The position numbers and the translations under genes were made by a program. Below are positions 15,908 through 24,844 of a stretch of 43,357 nt of DNA, in pieces; positions within the stretch are counted from its first letter, which is position 1; each line of letters opens with the position of its first letter. The notes under the pieces were generated by a model that was not told the origin of the DNA, searched no databases, and saw nothing but the letters and a program-made list of their open reading frames with translations. This stretch comes from Alphaproteobacteria bacterium. GTDB lineage: Bacteria > Pseudomonadota > Alphaproteobacteria > Micropepsales > Micropepsaceae. The DNA is taken from positions 1 through 43,357 of the forward strand of contig CANJLC010000015.1 in NCBI GenBank assembly GCA_947475445.1, given 5' to 3'.

Positions 15908-17017
15908 TCAGAAGAATATCCTGGCGTCGAGCTGGAACAGCTTCTGGCCGATTTCGCCCGATGGAACGCCCACGGCGATATATTGGCCGCGGCGCGAATG
16001 CATCAGCAGGCCTTCACCGGTGATGCGCAGCCAGTCGGTGCCCTGCCAGGAAAGACTTAAGGTCATGGCGCGGCCATCTTCGCTCATGGCGGGCGGCGCA
16101 GCGGCGACATGGCGGGTCTGGAACACATCCATGCGTGCGCTGGCGCGCCAGTCCTCAAAACCGGCCTCGGTCAAATCATAACTGGCGAGCAGGAAGGCCG
16201 ACTGGAATTTGGTGTCACTGATGAGGCCCGGGCGTACCACCACGATGGTCTGGCCCTGCAGGCCCTGCGCGATCAGCACCAGGGAATCGATCTGGGTGCG
16301 AAAGCCATAGGCATAGAAGCGCGTGTCCCAGGCCGTGTCGCGCACCGACTTGGCGGCGGGGTTGCCTTCATTGTCGTAACGCAGCACCGACAGTTTGCCG
16401 ATATTGGCCATCTGCCAGGTCAGCCCGGCATACCAACCGATGCGGTCGTCAATCTCGTCGAACATGCCGGTGCGGCCCGGCACGGGCGCGCGGAAGGTGC
16501 GCAAGCTGGCGTCCGGCAGGCGGACGCGCTCGAACAGGCCGGTGGGCCGGTCACCCATGGCCCAGCCGCGATCCGCCATCAGGATGCCGGCTTCGTCGTT
16601 GCAGCAAGTGAAAGCGCCGATGACGGAGAAGGTGCCGGCCTTGTCGGTGCGCCAGCGCAGCGTGCCTTCGCTGCCGATGGTGCGCAGCTCTTCGCCGATC
16701 CAGCTGTTGATGGCGGAATAGGTCAGCGTGTAGGGGCTGTCCCAGCCCAGATCATCATTCTCGAGGCTGATGGTGGGGAAGAAGGCGCCGCCCTTTACCG
16801 ACCAGCTTACAGGCCCGTCACTTTGCGGGTGCAGGAAGAAATAGGCTTCCAGCGCGTCCACGCCGCTGACCTGGTCCTGGTCGGCGCGGGCCACGGCGAT
16901 GGCGGACAGATCGTCGGTCAGGTTCAGGGTGCCCTGGACGATGCCCGAAAAGCGCATGTCGCCCGTGTCGCCGCCATTGCGGTATTTGCCAAGGCCGCCG
17001 CTCAGCCAGTCGGTCAT
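15908..17017 (-). CDS. Outer-membrane beta-barrel-like protein, frameshifted from its signal peptide
   Basis: The 369-residue frame is rich in alternating aromatic/polar strands (WSVKGGAFFPT, GTLRWRTDKAGTFSVIGAF, GWYAGLTWQMANIGKLSVLRY) and ends LDARIFF. Such a C-terminal phenylalanine is typical of outer-membrane barrels. No signal peptide lies in this frame. The frame stays open upstream (IDFEFAGYADARIIAEPK...) to a CG dinucleotide tract at 17072-17084. A good signal peptide lies beyond it in another frame, starting at ATG 17150. One extra CG unit would join them with an ARA cleavage site. It is either phase-variable (off), a recent pseudogene or an assembly error. The specific family is not recognised. 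Confidence 0.75.
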   Translation of the reverse strand: MTDWLSGGLGKYRNGGDTGDMRFSGIVQGTLNLTDDLSAIAVARADQDQVSGVDALEAYFFLHPQSDGPVSWSVKGGAFFPTISLENDDLGWDSPYTLTYSAINSWIGEELRTIGSEGTLRWRTDKAGTFSVIGAFTCCNDEAGILMADRGWAMGDRPTGLFERVRLPDASLRTFRAPVPGRTGMFDEIDDRIGWYAGLTWQMANIGKLSVLRYDNEGNPAAKSVRDTAWDTRFYAYGFRTQIDSLVLIAQGLQGQTIVVVRPGLISDTKFQSAFLLASYDLTEAGFEDWRASARMDVFQTRHVAAAPPAMSEDGRAMTLSLSWQGTDWLRITGEGLLMHSRRGQYIAVGVPSGEIGQKLFQLDARIFF

Positions 17018-17150
17018 TTTCGGTTCGGCGATGATGCGCGCATCGGCATAGCCGGCGAATTCGAAATCGATCGCGCGCGCGCGCCAGCGGCGCAGCGATC
17101 ATGATCGCAGCCAGCGCAACTCCACGAACTGTGGATGTGCCCCTGAACAT
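17018..17150 (-). other. Signal-peptide-encoding 5' part of the outer-membrane protein gene
   Basis: From ATG 17150 the frame reads MFRGTSTVRGVALAAIMIAAPLA then Arg-Ala repeats, a classical signal peptide. It then enters the CG tract and leaves the frame of the barrel. It belongs to the gene at 15908-17017; the intact gene would be 15908-17150. Confidence 0.7.
17072..17084 (-). repeat. CG dinucleotide tract, (CG)6C
   Basis: Six CG units plus one C lie inside the signal-peptide codons. With seven units the reading frame would be continuous from 17150 to 15908. Short tandem tracts inside 5' coding regions of surface proteins are classic slipped-strand phase-variation sites, although six dinucleotides is short for that. 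Confidence 0.7.
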
Positions 17151-17245
17151 GGCGTGACTTTAACCCCCACATGCTTAACGGGGGGTAACCATGCATTCGC
17201 CAAGGGTTCTGCGGTGAAATCCGTCCCGATGGTCGTTTTACAGCG

Positions 17246-18475
<1,230 letters not shown>

Positions 18476-18599
18476 CTAATGCGCGGGTTCACTAGCAACC
18501 GGGCCGGGGCCGGGCAAGGCCCGCGCGCCGCATAAGGCATATGTCCACGGCTTTCGCGGGCTTATGCTGGCCCCCGGTCGCCCTTAAGTCGGAGAAACC

Positions 18600-19049
18600 A
18601 TGCGCCTGATCGCATCCGTGCTGGCGTTTGCGGCCCTTGCCGCCCTGACCGCCTGCTCCAAACCCGCCCCGCCCCAGGGCCGTTGGGAAGGCGGCTATGC
18701 CAAAGCCGGCACCCTCATCGTGGCGCGGGTGGAAATCGGCAAGGACGGACTGGTGCGGGTCAGCGCGCCCCCCATCACCAACCTGGAAAATGCTAAACCC
18801 GAACAGCTGGAGATGGAACGCGACAAGCTGGCGGCCGAACTGGCGGCTGGCTGGGACGAGGTCAAGCCGCGGGAATTCAAGTTTGACGGCGACACCTTCC
18901 GCAAGCCGGGTGGATTCGCGCCGCAGATGATCTGGGACAAGGCCACCAACCAGATGACGCTCGAACTTTATATTGGCGCCAATCCCGCTTTGCCCGTGGT
19001 GCTCAGGCCCGTGAGCGCGTTTCACGACAATCCTTGGGGTTCGGCGTGA
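18600..19049 (+). CDS. Lipoprotein, hypothetical
   Basis: The 149-residue precursor has a lipobox LTAC with the lipidated cysteine at residue 19, so the mature protein is membrane-anchored. CGGAGAAACC precedes the ATG. The mature part begins SKPAPPQGRWEGGY and has a charged middle (EMERDKLAAELAAGWDE) and a C-terminal beta-like stretch. I do not recognise the family. The binding-type fold (GRWEGxY...L.V.V) resembles other small periplasmic lipoproteins only loosely. Confidence 0.82.
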   Translation: MRLIASVLAFAALAALTACSKPAPPQGRWEGGYAKAGTLIVARVEIGKDGLVRVSAPPITNLENAKPEQLEMERDKLAAELAAGWDEVKPREFKFDGDTFRKPGGFAPQMIWDKATNQMTLELYIGANPALPVVLRPVSAFHDNPWGSA

Positions 19050-19058
19050 TCGGCGTAA

Positions 19059-19123
19059 GCCGGGCAAATCGGTCTGGTAGACCGAATTGAACGTCGAACG
19101 CGCCGAGCTTGGGCGAGGCGCCG
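19059..19123 (-). repeat. Dispersed palindromic repeat, copy on minus strand
   Basis: Read on the minus strand it starts GGCGCCTCGCCCAAGCTCGG, then CGCGTTCGACGTT and a hairpin CGGTCT/AGACCG. It matches the copy at 19870 (CCTCGCCCAAGCTCGGGG). It lies just after the lipoprotein gene and could act as a transcription or RNA-stability element. Confidence 0.6.
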
Positions 19124-19147
19124 GGTGTTGCAACCAGCGCGAATTTT

Positions 19148-19411
19148 TTACTTCCTCTGCCCGCCCTGCTGACCCGCCAGATCGTTCTGTTTCGGCGTGC
19201 CGCCCTGGCCTTGCTGCTGGCGCGGCATTGGGGCCGGATGCTCCAACTCGCTTTCCGGATTCTTGATCGAGCCGGCGGCAATGGCGACGGCCTGGTCTTC
19301 CTCGGTGCGCTGGGACAGGGGAATGGGATTGCCCTTGCTGTCCACCTCGATGCCAGGCGGCGAGCCCGGATTGACGTGCATCTTGCCCTTGGCGGTGGGT
19401 TCTTTGGTCAT
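19148..19411 (-). CDS. Small polar hypothetical protein (87 aa)
   Basis: The soluble, low-complexity protein is rich in Gln, Gly, Pro and Lys, and its C-terminus runs PRQQQGQGGTPKQNDLAGQQ. It has no signal peptide or membrane segment and is probably disordered. CCGGAG lies before the ATG, which supports translation. The family is not recognised. Confidence 0.55.
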   Translation of the reverse strand: MTKEPTAKGKMHVNPGSPPGIEVDSKGNPIPLSQRTEEDQAVAIAAGSIKNPESELEHPAPMPRQQQGQGGTPKQNDLAGQQGGQRK

Positions 19412-19528
19412 GGCGCGCTCCGGTTTGCGAGGTGGAAACGGATGCGCAGGGGGACGGTTCCTTCACGCCCACTTGTGGAATGAGAAGAACGCCGCGCCAC
19501 AGAGAAACAGGAACGCCACGGCGTGATT

Positions 19529-19810
19529 TCAGCGCAGCGCCTCTCCCAGATACATCACCGAGAACACGCCGAACACCAGCAAGGTGATGATCTCCTGCAT
19601 GGTCTTGAGCTGCGCGGCGGAATAGACCCGCGCGCCCAAATGATTGGCGGGGACGGCCAGGCAATATTCAAAAAGGGCGATGCCCCAGCACACCGGGATC
19701 AGCACCCAAAGGGATGCGGAGGGGAATTTGAGCTGGCCGTACCAGGCGAATGTCATGAAGACGTTGGAGCAGACGAGCAGCAGGATGGGTGTGAGATAAA
19801 CGAGGTTCAT
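19529..19810 (-). CDS. DUF486-family small membrane protein, truncated by an in-frame TGA
   Basis: The encoded 93 residues (MNLVYLTPILLLVCSNVFMT...) match the DUF486/DMT-like family, with three hydrophobic helices and the motifs NVFMTFAWYG, FEYCLAVPAN and QLKTMQEIITL. The family normally continues for about 20 residues with a fourth helix after a Leu-Arg-Trp-Asn sequence. Here TGA (19529-19531) stands where TGG would encode that Trp. The same frame continues NHAVAFLFLCGAAFF to a second stop at 19463-19465, giving 115 residues in all. It is either a nonsense mutation, a sequencing error or readthrough. The start at 19810 was chosen by family; TTG at 19825 is also in frame. Confidence 0.78.
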   Translation of the reverse strand: MNLVYLTPILLLVCSNVFMTFAWYGQLKFPSASLWVLIPVCWGIALFEYCLAVPANHLGARVYSAAQLKTMQEIITLLVFGVFSVMYLGEALR

Positions 19811-20362
19811 CGCGGATTCTTTCAAAGAAGCGGCAAGAGGCGTTCGGCGCGGTTCTTAGCGCCCCCGGGCCCCTCGCCCAAGCTCGGGGCGCTCGCCGTC
19901 CACTGGACCATTTCGCAGGGCCTTCGGCCCCGACGCGGCTCGCCCCGAATTGTTTCGCTGGTCTGGGAGAGGGTCCTTTTGGCGACATTCCATTACAATT
20001 TTCCCCAGCCCCGGTCCTTTTCGTGTGGCCCCCAAGGGATCAATCTGGGGGCTGGCCTTGTGTCCATTCGGCGCTCCACCAAACGGATACAGCCACAGGA
20101 CGTCCGGACCGGCTTTGGTGCCCCCCACGTAAAGCCACCCGTCCGGCCGTCCCTTTTCACAAAACTCCAACCTTGCTACGGGCTTCGGGCCGCAAGCAGT
20201 TTTTCAGACTTTGGGGCTACAAAGCGTCCCTGAGCCGGGAATACGTGACAAAGGTTTACAGGGCCGGTCCCTTGTCTAATGGCGGCTTCTAGCCATATTT
20301 GGGGCACACCTGCCCGGCAGGATGTGCTTCGGGGCCCGCCTATTTCCATGAATGAGAGTTCG
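19811..20362. other. Long intergenic region with no supported gene
   Basis: Besides the repeat copy at 19870-19950 I see nothing convincing. A minus-strand open frame (20170 to 19856) is rich in Gly, Pro and Arg and runs through the repeat, so I treat it as non-coding. Around 20185-20205 CGGGCTTCGGGCCG could form a short hairpin before a T run. Confidence 0.4.
19870..19950 (+). repeat. Dispersed palindromic repeat copy
   Basis: It begins CCCCTCGCCCAAGCTCGGGG and continues CGCTCGCC, then a GTCCACTGGAC apex, AGGGCCTTCGGCCCC (a perfect hairpin) and CGACGCGGCTCGCC. It shares this order with 33252, 42388 and, inverted, 19059 and 41566. Confidence 0.65.
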
Positions 20363-21796
20363 ATGAAAGCCATTATCCGCAGCCTGTCCGTCAGCGTCCT
20401 TGCCCTGACCGCAGCGGGTTGCTCGACCCCCAATCCCACCGCCCTGGACCGCCCCGGCGATGTCCCGGTGGCTTTCACGGCCCCCCTGGCCAAGGATGCC
20501 CCCATCTGGCCGGAAGCCGGCTGGTGGTCGAATTTCCAGGCTCCCGAACTGCCCGCCCTGGAAGACACCGCCTCCAAGGAAAATCTCGATCTCGCCGCCG
20601 CCGCCGCCCAGGTGCTGCAGGCCGAGGCGACCAATGGCGTGGCCTTCAGCGCCCTGCTTCCGACCCTTTCCGCCAATGGCGGCTTCAATCGCAAAGGCAC
20701 CAACACGGCGCTGGGCGAAAACGACGTCAACGCCTTCTCCGCCGGTCTTTCCGCCAGCTATGAGCTGGATTTCTGGGGCCTCAACCAGGACAAGCTGCGC
20801 CAGGCGCGCGAAAGCCTGCGCGCCGCGCGCTATGCCCAGTCCGTGGTGGGCATCACCACCGCCGCCAGCGTTGCCAATTCCTATTTCATCATCCTGTCGC
20901 TGCGCGAACGCATCACCATCACCCGCCAGAATATCGACGCCGCCAAGCGCATCATGACCGTCACCCAGGCCAAGGTGACCAATGGCGTGTCGTCCAACCT
21001 GGATCTCGCCCAGCAGCAATCCACCGTCGCCGCGCAGCAGGCGCGCCTGCCCGCCCTGATCGAGCAGGAACGCGAAGCGCGCTATGCCCTCGCCATCCTG
21101 CTGGGCCGCGCGCCCGAAGGTTTTGACGTCAAGGCTCAGAATCTCGACGGCATCGTCTCGCCCACCGTGCAGCCCGGCCTGCCCTCCGAAGCGCTGCTGC
21201 GCCGCCCCGACGTGGCCCAGGCCGAAGCCAACCTCTATGCCGCCCATGCCAATGTGGATGCTGCGCGCGCCGCCTTCTTCCCCCATGTCGGCCTGTCAGG
21301 CTCGGCGGGTTACGGTTCGGCGGTTCTCGACGGCCTGATCAGCCCGGGCAATTTCGCCTGGAGCATCGGCACCACCTTGCTGCAGACCATTTTTGACGGC
21401 GGCCGGCTGAAGGCGCAGGACGATCTCGCCCTGGGACAGCAAAAGCAGCTGATCGCGCAGTACCGCAAATCGGTCTTCAACGCCTTCAGCGATATCGAAA
21501 CTGCGCTTGGCCAGGCCAGCGCCACCAACGAACAGCTGGTCGCGCTGACCGAACAGGTGCGTGCGTCCACGGAAGCCTTCCGCATCGCCGAACTTCAGTA
21601 CCGCGAAGGCACGATTGATATTCTCTCGTTGCTGCAGACCCAGCAGACCTTGTTCGGCGCCCAGGATTCGCTGGTCCAGACCAAGCTGGCGCGGTTGCAG
21701 GCGGATGTCAGCGCCTATCGCGCACTGGGCGGCGGCTGGACACAGCAGGCGTCGGATGCGGCTTTCCAGCCGCAGCTCGACTGGTGGCCCCTCTAA
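20363..21796 (+). CDS. TolC/NodT-family outer-membrane efflux lipoprotein
   Basis: The 477-residue lipoprotein has a lipobox LTAAGC with Cys at about residue 19 and two TolC-type repeats (about 60-260 and 270-460) of long amphipathic helices. Motifs include GWWSNFQAPEL, SYELDFWGL, RRPDVAQAEANLYAAHANVDAARAAFFP and FDGGRL, all typical of the NodT branch of RND outer-membrane channels. It would form the trimeric exit duct for a tripartite pump, but no RND or adaptor gene is adjacent, so its partner is elsewhere. The start at 20363 has GAGAG upstream and begins the signal peptide directly; ATG 20348 is an alternative. Confidence 0.93.
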   Translation: MKAIIRSLSVSVLALTAAGCSTPNPTALDRPGDVPVAFTAPLAKDAPIWPEAGWWSNFQAPELPALEDTASKENLDLAAAAAQVLQAEATNGVAFSALLPTLSANGGFNRKGTNTALGENDVNAFSAGLSASYELDFWGLNQDKLRQARESLRAARYAQSVVGITTAASVANSYFIILSLRERITITRQNIDAAKRIMTVTQAKVTNGVSSNLDLAQQQSTVAAQQARLPALIEQEREARYALAILLGRAPEGFDVKAQNLDGIVSPTVQPGLPSEALLRRPDVAQAEANLYAAHANVDAARAAFFPHVGLSGSAGYGSAVLDGLISPGNFAWSIGTTLLQTIFDGGRLKAQDDLALGQQKQLIAQYRKSVFNAFSDIETALGQASATNEQLVALTEQVRASTEAFRIAELQYREGTIDILSLLQTQQTLFGAQDSLVQTKLARLQADVSAYRALGGGWTQQASDAAFQPQLDWWPL

Positions 21797-21825
21797 AGTC
21801 GCGGATCTTTTGATCGCTGAGTTTG

Positions 21826-21905
21826 TCGGCCGTGCTCACGTGCATTCGCACGCCCTGTGCCACTACGCTGACGCTAGGAAACCCTGCTCAGCGCCCAAAA
21901 TCTCT
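21826..21905 (+). repeat. Intergenic repeat related to the 391-491 block
   Basis: CGTGCTCACGTGCATTCGCACG is followed by CGCTGACGCTAGGAAACCCTGC and GCGCCCAAAATCTCTCTCTC. The CGCTGACGCT...CTGC...GCGCCCAAAATC order equals the minus strand of 391-457. Confidence 0.5.
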
Positions 21906-21922
21906 CTCTCCATCGGGAGCAG

Positions 21923-22564
21923 TTAAAATCCGAAGAGTTTGCCGACGATCTTCTGCACCACGCTTTCAAAGCGCAGCGGCGCCGTGGTCACGGCCAGGTT
22001 GATGCAATCGCTGTCATCGCCATCGGCAATGGGGTTGTGCCTGAGGTCCGGTGACGCGGTCTGGAAATCGCCCGGGCCATAGCTGCCAGTGACATCGGTA
22101 AAGCCACCCGCCAGCACCAGGGTATATTCCATGCCCTTGTGTCCATGGCGTCCCACATCCGTGCCGGGCGCGCCGCGCAACAGGCGCATGCTGACGCCGC
22201 CGCGGCGCGTCAGCGGAACATAGGCCAGCTTCGGCCCCATCTTGCGCCAGCCGACCTGCGACAGGTCGCGGCCCAGGAACCGACGAAGCGGCAAGGGCGT
22301 ATTGTCGTTCGAAACCGGCCTCGCCTGCTCCGGCATGGGCGCATCCAGCTGCGCCAAAGTCCGTGCCAAAGCGTCCGGCGCCAGCGGCGCCGGGGCAATG
22401 ACATCCAGCAGCGTGCCACCCACTTTTTCCGCCAGTGCCACGGTCGCGCGGCACTGCGCGCAAAAGCAAAGATGCGTGGCCACGATCAGCGCCATCGATT
22501 CATCCAGCGCCCCGGCCGCATGGGCCAGCAGAAGGTCTTCTTCAGGATGATGCCGGACCGTCAT
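21923..22564 (-). CDS. chrR: ChrR-type zinc anti-sigma factor with cupin domain
   Basis: The 213-residue protein inhibits its cognate ECF sigma factor until singlet oxygen or organic peroxide triggers release. The anti-sigma domain carries H6, H31, C35 and C38 (HLCFCAQC), the ligand set known for Rhodobacter ChrR. The C-terminal cupin carries H140, H142, E146 and H176 (GRHGHKGMEYTL, DLRHNP), again the same set to within one position. Its ATG overlaps the sigma-factor stop (ATGA, 22561-22564), so the pair is translationally coupled. It is cytoplasmic. Confidence 0.95.
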   Translation of the reverse strand: MTVRHHPEEDLLLAHAAGALDESMALIVATHLCFCAQCRATVALAEKVGGTLLDVIAPAPLAPDALARTLAQLDAPMPEQARPVSNDNTPLPLRRFLGRDLSQVGWRKMGPKLAYVPLTRRGGVSMRLLRGAPGTDVGRHGHKGMEYTLVLAGGFTDVTGSYGPGDFQTASPDLRHNPIADGDDSDCINLAVTTAPLRFESVVQKIVGKLFGF

Positions 22565-23109
22565 GGCATGTCTCCCATGGCGCCGCGCAGCCGCGTCATG
22601 GCAAGACGCAGGCGCGATTTCACCGTCCCCAGCGGTATGCCCAGCTCCGTGGCGATCTGGCTATGCGGCTTGCTGGAGAAAAAAGACAGGTTCACGATCT
22701 GCGCCTGGTCGGGCGGCAAGGTCGAAAGCGCATGGCGCAGCGCCACTTCGCTTTGCCCACGGGAAAACCCGTCTTCCGCATTTTCCTCCGCCTCGGGAAC
22801 AAAATCGGCAGGATCCAGCGGCGGGCGGCTTTCGCGGCGCACCGCGTCAATACGCAGATTGCGCGCGATGGTGAACATCCAGGTTGCGGCCGACGCCTTG
22901 GCCGGATCAAACAGCGCCGCCTTGCGCCACAAAAGCAGCATCGCTTCCTGCGCCAGTTCTTCGGCCTGCTGCGGCGTCACGCCCAGCCGCATCAAATAGG
23001 ATTTGAGGCGCGGCGCGAAATGGGCGAACAGCGCCTCGAACGCGGCCCGGTCGCGGCGTTCCGCGACTTGGCGCACAAGCTGGTCCATGCTGTCCGCCGG
23101 CCTGGTCAT
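22561..23109 (-). CDS. rpoE: ECF sigma factor, RpoE/ECF11 type
   Basis: The 182-residue protein directs RNA polymerase to TGATCC/CGTA promoters. Region 2 spans about 10-85 (FEALFAHFAPRLKSYLMRLG, QAEELAQEAMLLLWRKA, ATWMFTIARNLRIDAVRR) and region 4 about 115-180 (LPPDQAQIVNLSFF, ELGIPLGTVKSRLRLAMTRLR). It is coupled to chrR by a 4-base overlap. The promoter at 23189-23216 matches the sigma's own consensus, so it is likely autoregulated. The start at 23109 is family-based; ATG 23088 follows a GGCGGA and is possible, while 23178/23181 would be almost leaderless. Confidence 0.92.
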   Translation of the reverse strand: MTRPADSMDQLVRQVAERRDRAAFEALFAHFAPRLKSYLMRLGVTPQQAEELAQEAMLLLWRKAALFDPAKASAATWMFTIARNLRIDAVRRESRPPLDPADFVPEAEENAEDGFSRGQSEVALRHALSTLPPDQAQIVNLSFFSSKPHSQIATELGIPLGTVKSRLRLAMTRLRGAMGDMP

Positions 23110-23188
23110 GCGCAGGCGCACCACAGCCGGGGGGCGTGGGAAAAAGCCGGGTTTCGCAACACTTGCAGCATGCGCCATCATACAGGCT

Positions 23189-23216
23189 TTTACGCAAGGA
23201 CCAGCCCGGCGGATCA
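23189..23216 (-). promoter_or_regulatory. ECF11-type promoter for rpoE-chrR
   Basis: On the minus strand TGATCC (23216-23211) is followed by 16 bases and CGTAAA (23194-23189), matching the known RpoE/ECF11 consensus. It drives the sigma gene itself. Confidence 0.75.
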
Positions 23217-23217
23217 A

Positions 23218-23245
23218 TGATCCAACCGGGGCCGCGCCGCGTAAA
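23218..23245 (+). promoter_or_regulatory. ECF11-type promoter for the DUF1365 gene
   Basis: TGATCC (23218-23223), a 16-base spacer and CGTAAA (23240-23245) mirror the minus-strand promoter exactly. The -35 boxes are one base apart. Confidence 0.75.
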
Positions 23246-23270
23246 TAAAGCGGCTTGGAAGGGTTCCCGC

Positions 23271-24014
23271 TTGCGCCAGTCTGCCCTTTACCCCGGAATT
23301 GTGATGCACAGGCGGCTGCGGCCCCGGCACCACCGCTTTGCCTATCGGGTTTTCGCGATGCTGGTGGACCTGGACGAACTGCCCGGCCTGGACCGCGGCC
23401 TGAGGCTATTTTCCTGGAATCGCTTCGGGCTTTTCAGCTTCCATGACCGCGATCATGGTGATGGCACGCCGCTCAAGGCATGGCTGGACGGGCTCCTGGG
23501 GGCAGCCGGCATCACCGCGACAGGCCCCAGGCGCGTGCTCTGCTATCCGCGCATCCTGGGCTATGTCTTCAATCCGCTCAGCGTCTGGTTCTGCCACGGC
23601 GAAAGTGGCGCGCTGAAAGCCATAATCTATGAGGTGCACAACACCTATGCCGAACGCCACGCCTATGTGTTGCCCGTCGCCAGCGACAGCGCGCTGGTGC
23701 GGCATGGCTGCGCCAAGGATTTTTATGTCTCGCCCTTTCTCTCGCCCGATTGCCGCTATCAATTCCGAATCCATCCGCCGGGCGAAAAAACCGCCATCGT
23801 GATCCATGAGGAGGAAGCCGGTGCGCCCATCCTCAGCGCTTCCTTCAGCGGCCGGCGCCGCGCCCTGGACGACCGGGCCTTGCTGGCCATGTTCCTGGCC
23901 TATCCCCTGATGACTCTCAAAATCGTGGCCGCCATCCATTTCGAGGCAGTTCGGCTGATGTTCAAGGGCATCCGCCGCCATCCGCATGGCGTGAAGCCCG
24001 CCCCCACGGAATAG
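23271..24014 (+). CDS. DUF1365-family protein, RpoE-regulon member
   Basis: The 247-residue protein has the DUF1365 pattern: SALYPGIVMHRRLRPRHHRFAYRVF at the N-terminus, PRILGYVFNPLSVWFC, and YEVHNTYAERHAY. The biochemical role of the family is unclear. In Rhodobacter such genes lie with cfaA and are induced by singlet oxygen through RpoE, where they affect fatty-acid modification. Here cfaA is not adjacent. I chose TTG at 23271 because GGAAGGG lies 8 bases upstream and the start falls just downstream of the ECF promoter at 23218; frames beginning earlier would start inside or before the promoter. Confidence 0.88.
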   Translation: MRQSALYPGIVMHRRLRPRHHRFAYRVFAMLVDLDELPGLDRGLRLFSWNRFGLFSFHDRDHGDGTPLKAWLDGLLGAAGITATGPRRVLCYPRILGYVFNPLSVWFCHGESGALKAIIYEVHNTYAERHAYVLPVASDSALVRHGCAKDFYVSPFLSPDCRYQFRIHPPGEKTAIVIHEEEAGAPILSASFSGRRRALDDRALLAMFLAYPLMTLKIVAAIHFEAVRLMFKGIRRHPHGVKPAPTE

Positions 24015-24174
24015 AACAAATATAAAGCAGGGAATTTTTGGGGCTGGCCCGGTGTTAGGGAACCAGTACCCCGGCTCATTTCAGCCGTTTTCCGGAAGAA
24101 CCCATGGTCAGCCTTGATAACGCCTCGGGAGAGCCTGCGGCCTGGTTCAAACTGGACCACTCAGTGGGGGCCGG

Positions 24175-24288
24175 TCAAAGCTCACGGCCTTCCTGGGCCT
24201 TGACCTGGCTCTTGGCCGACTTGCCATGCTCATACGCCTCTTCCTTGGCGTAACCGGCGGCTTCCTTGATATGTCCTTTGATGCTCAT
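24175..24288 (-). CDS. Small charged protein, stress-protein-like (37 aa)
   Basis: The 37-codon gene has a perfect GAAGGAG ribosome-binding site before ATG 24288 and encodes MSIKGHIKEAAGYAKEEAYEHG... . It is highly charged and helical (Lys, Glu, Ala) and has no cysteine. The G-x-IKEAAGYAKEE pattern recalls CsbD-like general-stress peptides, but it is too short to assign. It is divergent from the exported protein at 24382. Confidence 0.6.
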   Translation of the reverse strand: MSIKGHIKEAAGYAKEEAYEHGKSAKSQVKAQEGREL

Positions 24289-24381
24289 GGGAACTCCTTC
24301 TAGAAAACGCTATAAGGAAAAGCGGCGCCGCGAATTTTGTTCCGGGCCGGAATTGCGAGTTCCGCAGCAGGGATCTGGTGC

Positions 24382-24819
24382 ATGTCGACACGGAAAAGAA
24401 TCCTTCTATTGACCTTGGTCCTGATGGCGGCGCCCGGTGCTTTGGCCGCCGATGACATGCTTTCCGCAGACCCCGAACTGCGTCCCGCTTATTGCGCCGG
24501 TTATTTTGAAGGCGAGGAGCAGACCATAGGCGACACTTGCCATATCGCGGAAGCCGGATGGGAAAATGGCTGCTCCGAGGTTGCGCGCCGCAAGAACCGA
24601 TCCCTGGAGCAGTGGTCCGCCGGCAATCCACGCAATGCCATTGCAACACAGGCGGGCTATGCCGATTACCGTCAGTGCATCACGGAAGTTTCCTCCGATG
24701 CGGGCGTCACCCAAACGCTGGAATGCGAAAAGCACTTCACCGGAAGGCAACTCAGTATCTGCATATCGTCCGGCCCGGCGACGCCGGCCTGCAAAAGACT
24801 GCTTCCATGCGCTGAGTGA
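24382..24819 (+). CDS. Exported cysteine-rich hypothetical protein (145 aa)
   Basis: It has a signal peptide (MSTRKRILLLTLVLMAAPGALA, cleavage near 22). The mature domain holds eight cysteines (for example AYCAGYF, GDTCHIAE, ENGCSEV, YRQCITE, LECEKH and PACKRLLPC), consistent with several disulfides in the periplasm. I do not recognise the family. The start at 24382 directly begins the signal peptide; an in-frame TTG lies upstream at 24337. Confidence 0.72.
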   Translation: MSTRKRILLLTLVLMAAPGALAADDMLSADPELRPAYCAGYFEGEEQTIGDTCHIAEAGWENGCSEVARRKNRSLEQWSAGNPRNAIATQAGYADYRQCITEVSSDAGVTQTLECEKHFTGRQLSICISSGPATPACKRLLPCAE

Positions 24820-24844
24820 CGGGTGGGTTCGATCCTCGGCCGTG

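Noticed and set aside
19856-20170. Minus-strand frame of 104 codons in the long intergenic region
   Set aside because: It is Gly/Pro/Arg-rich, runs through a dispersed repeat copy and has no ribosome-binding site.
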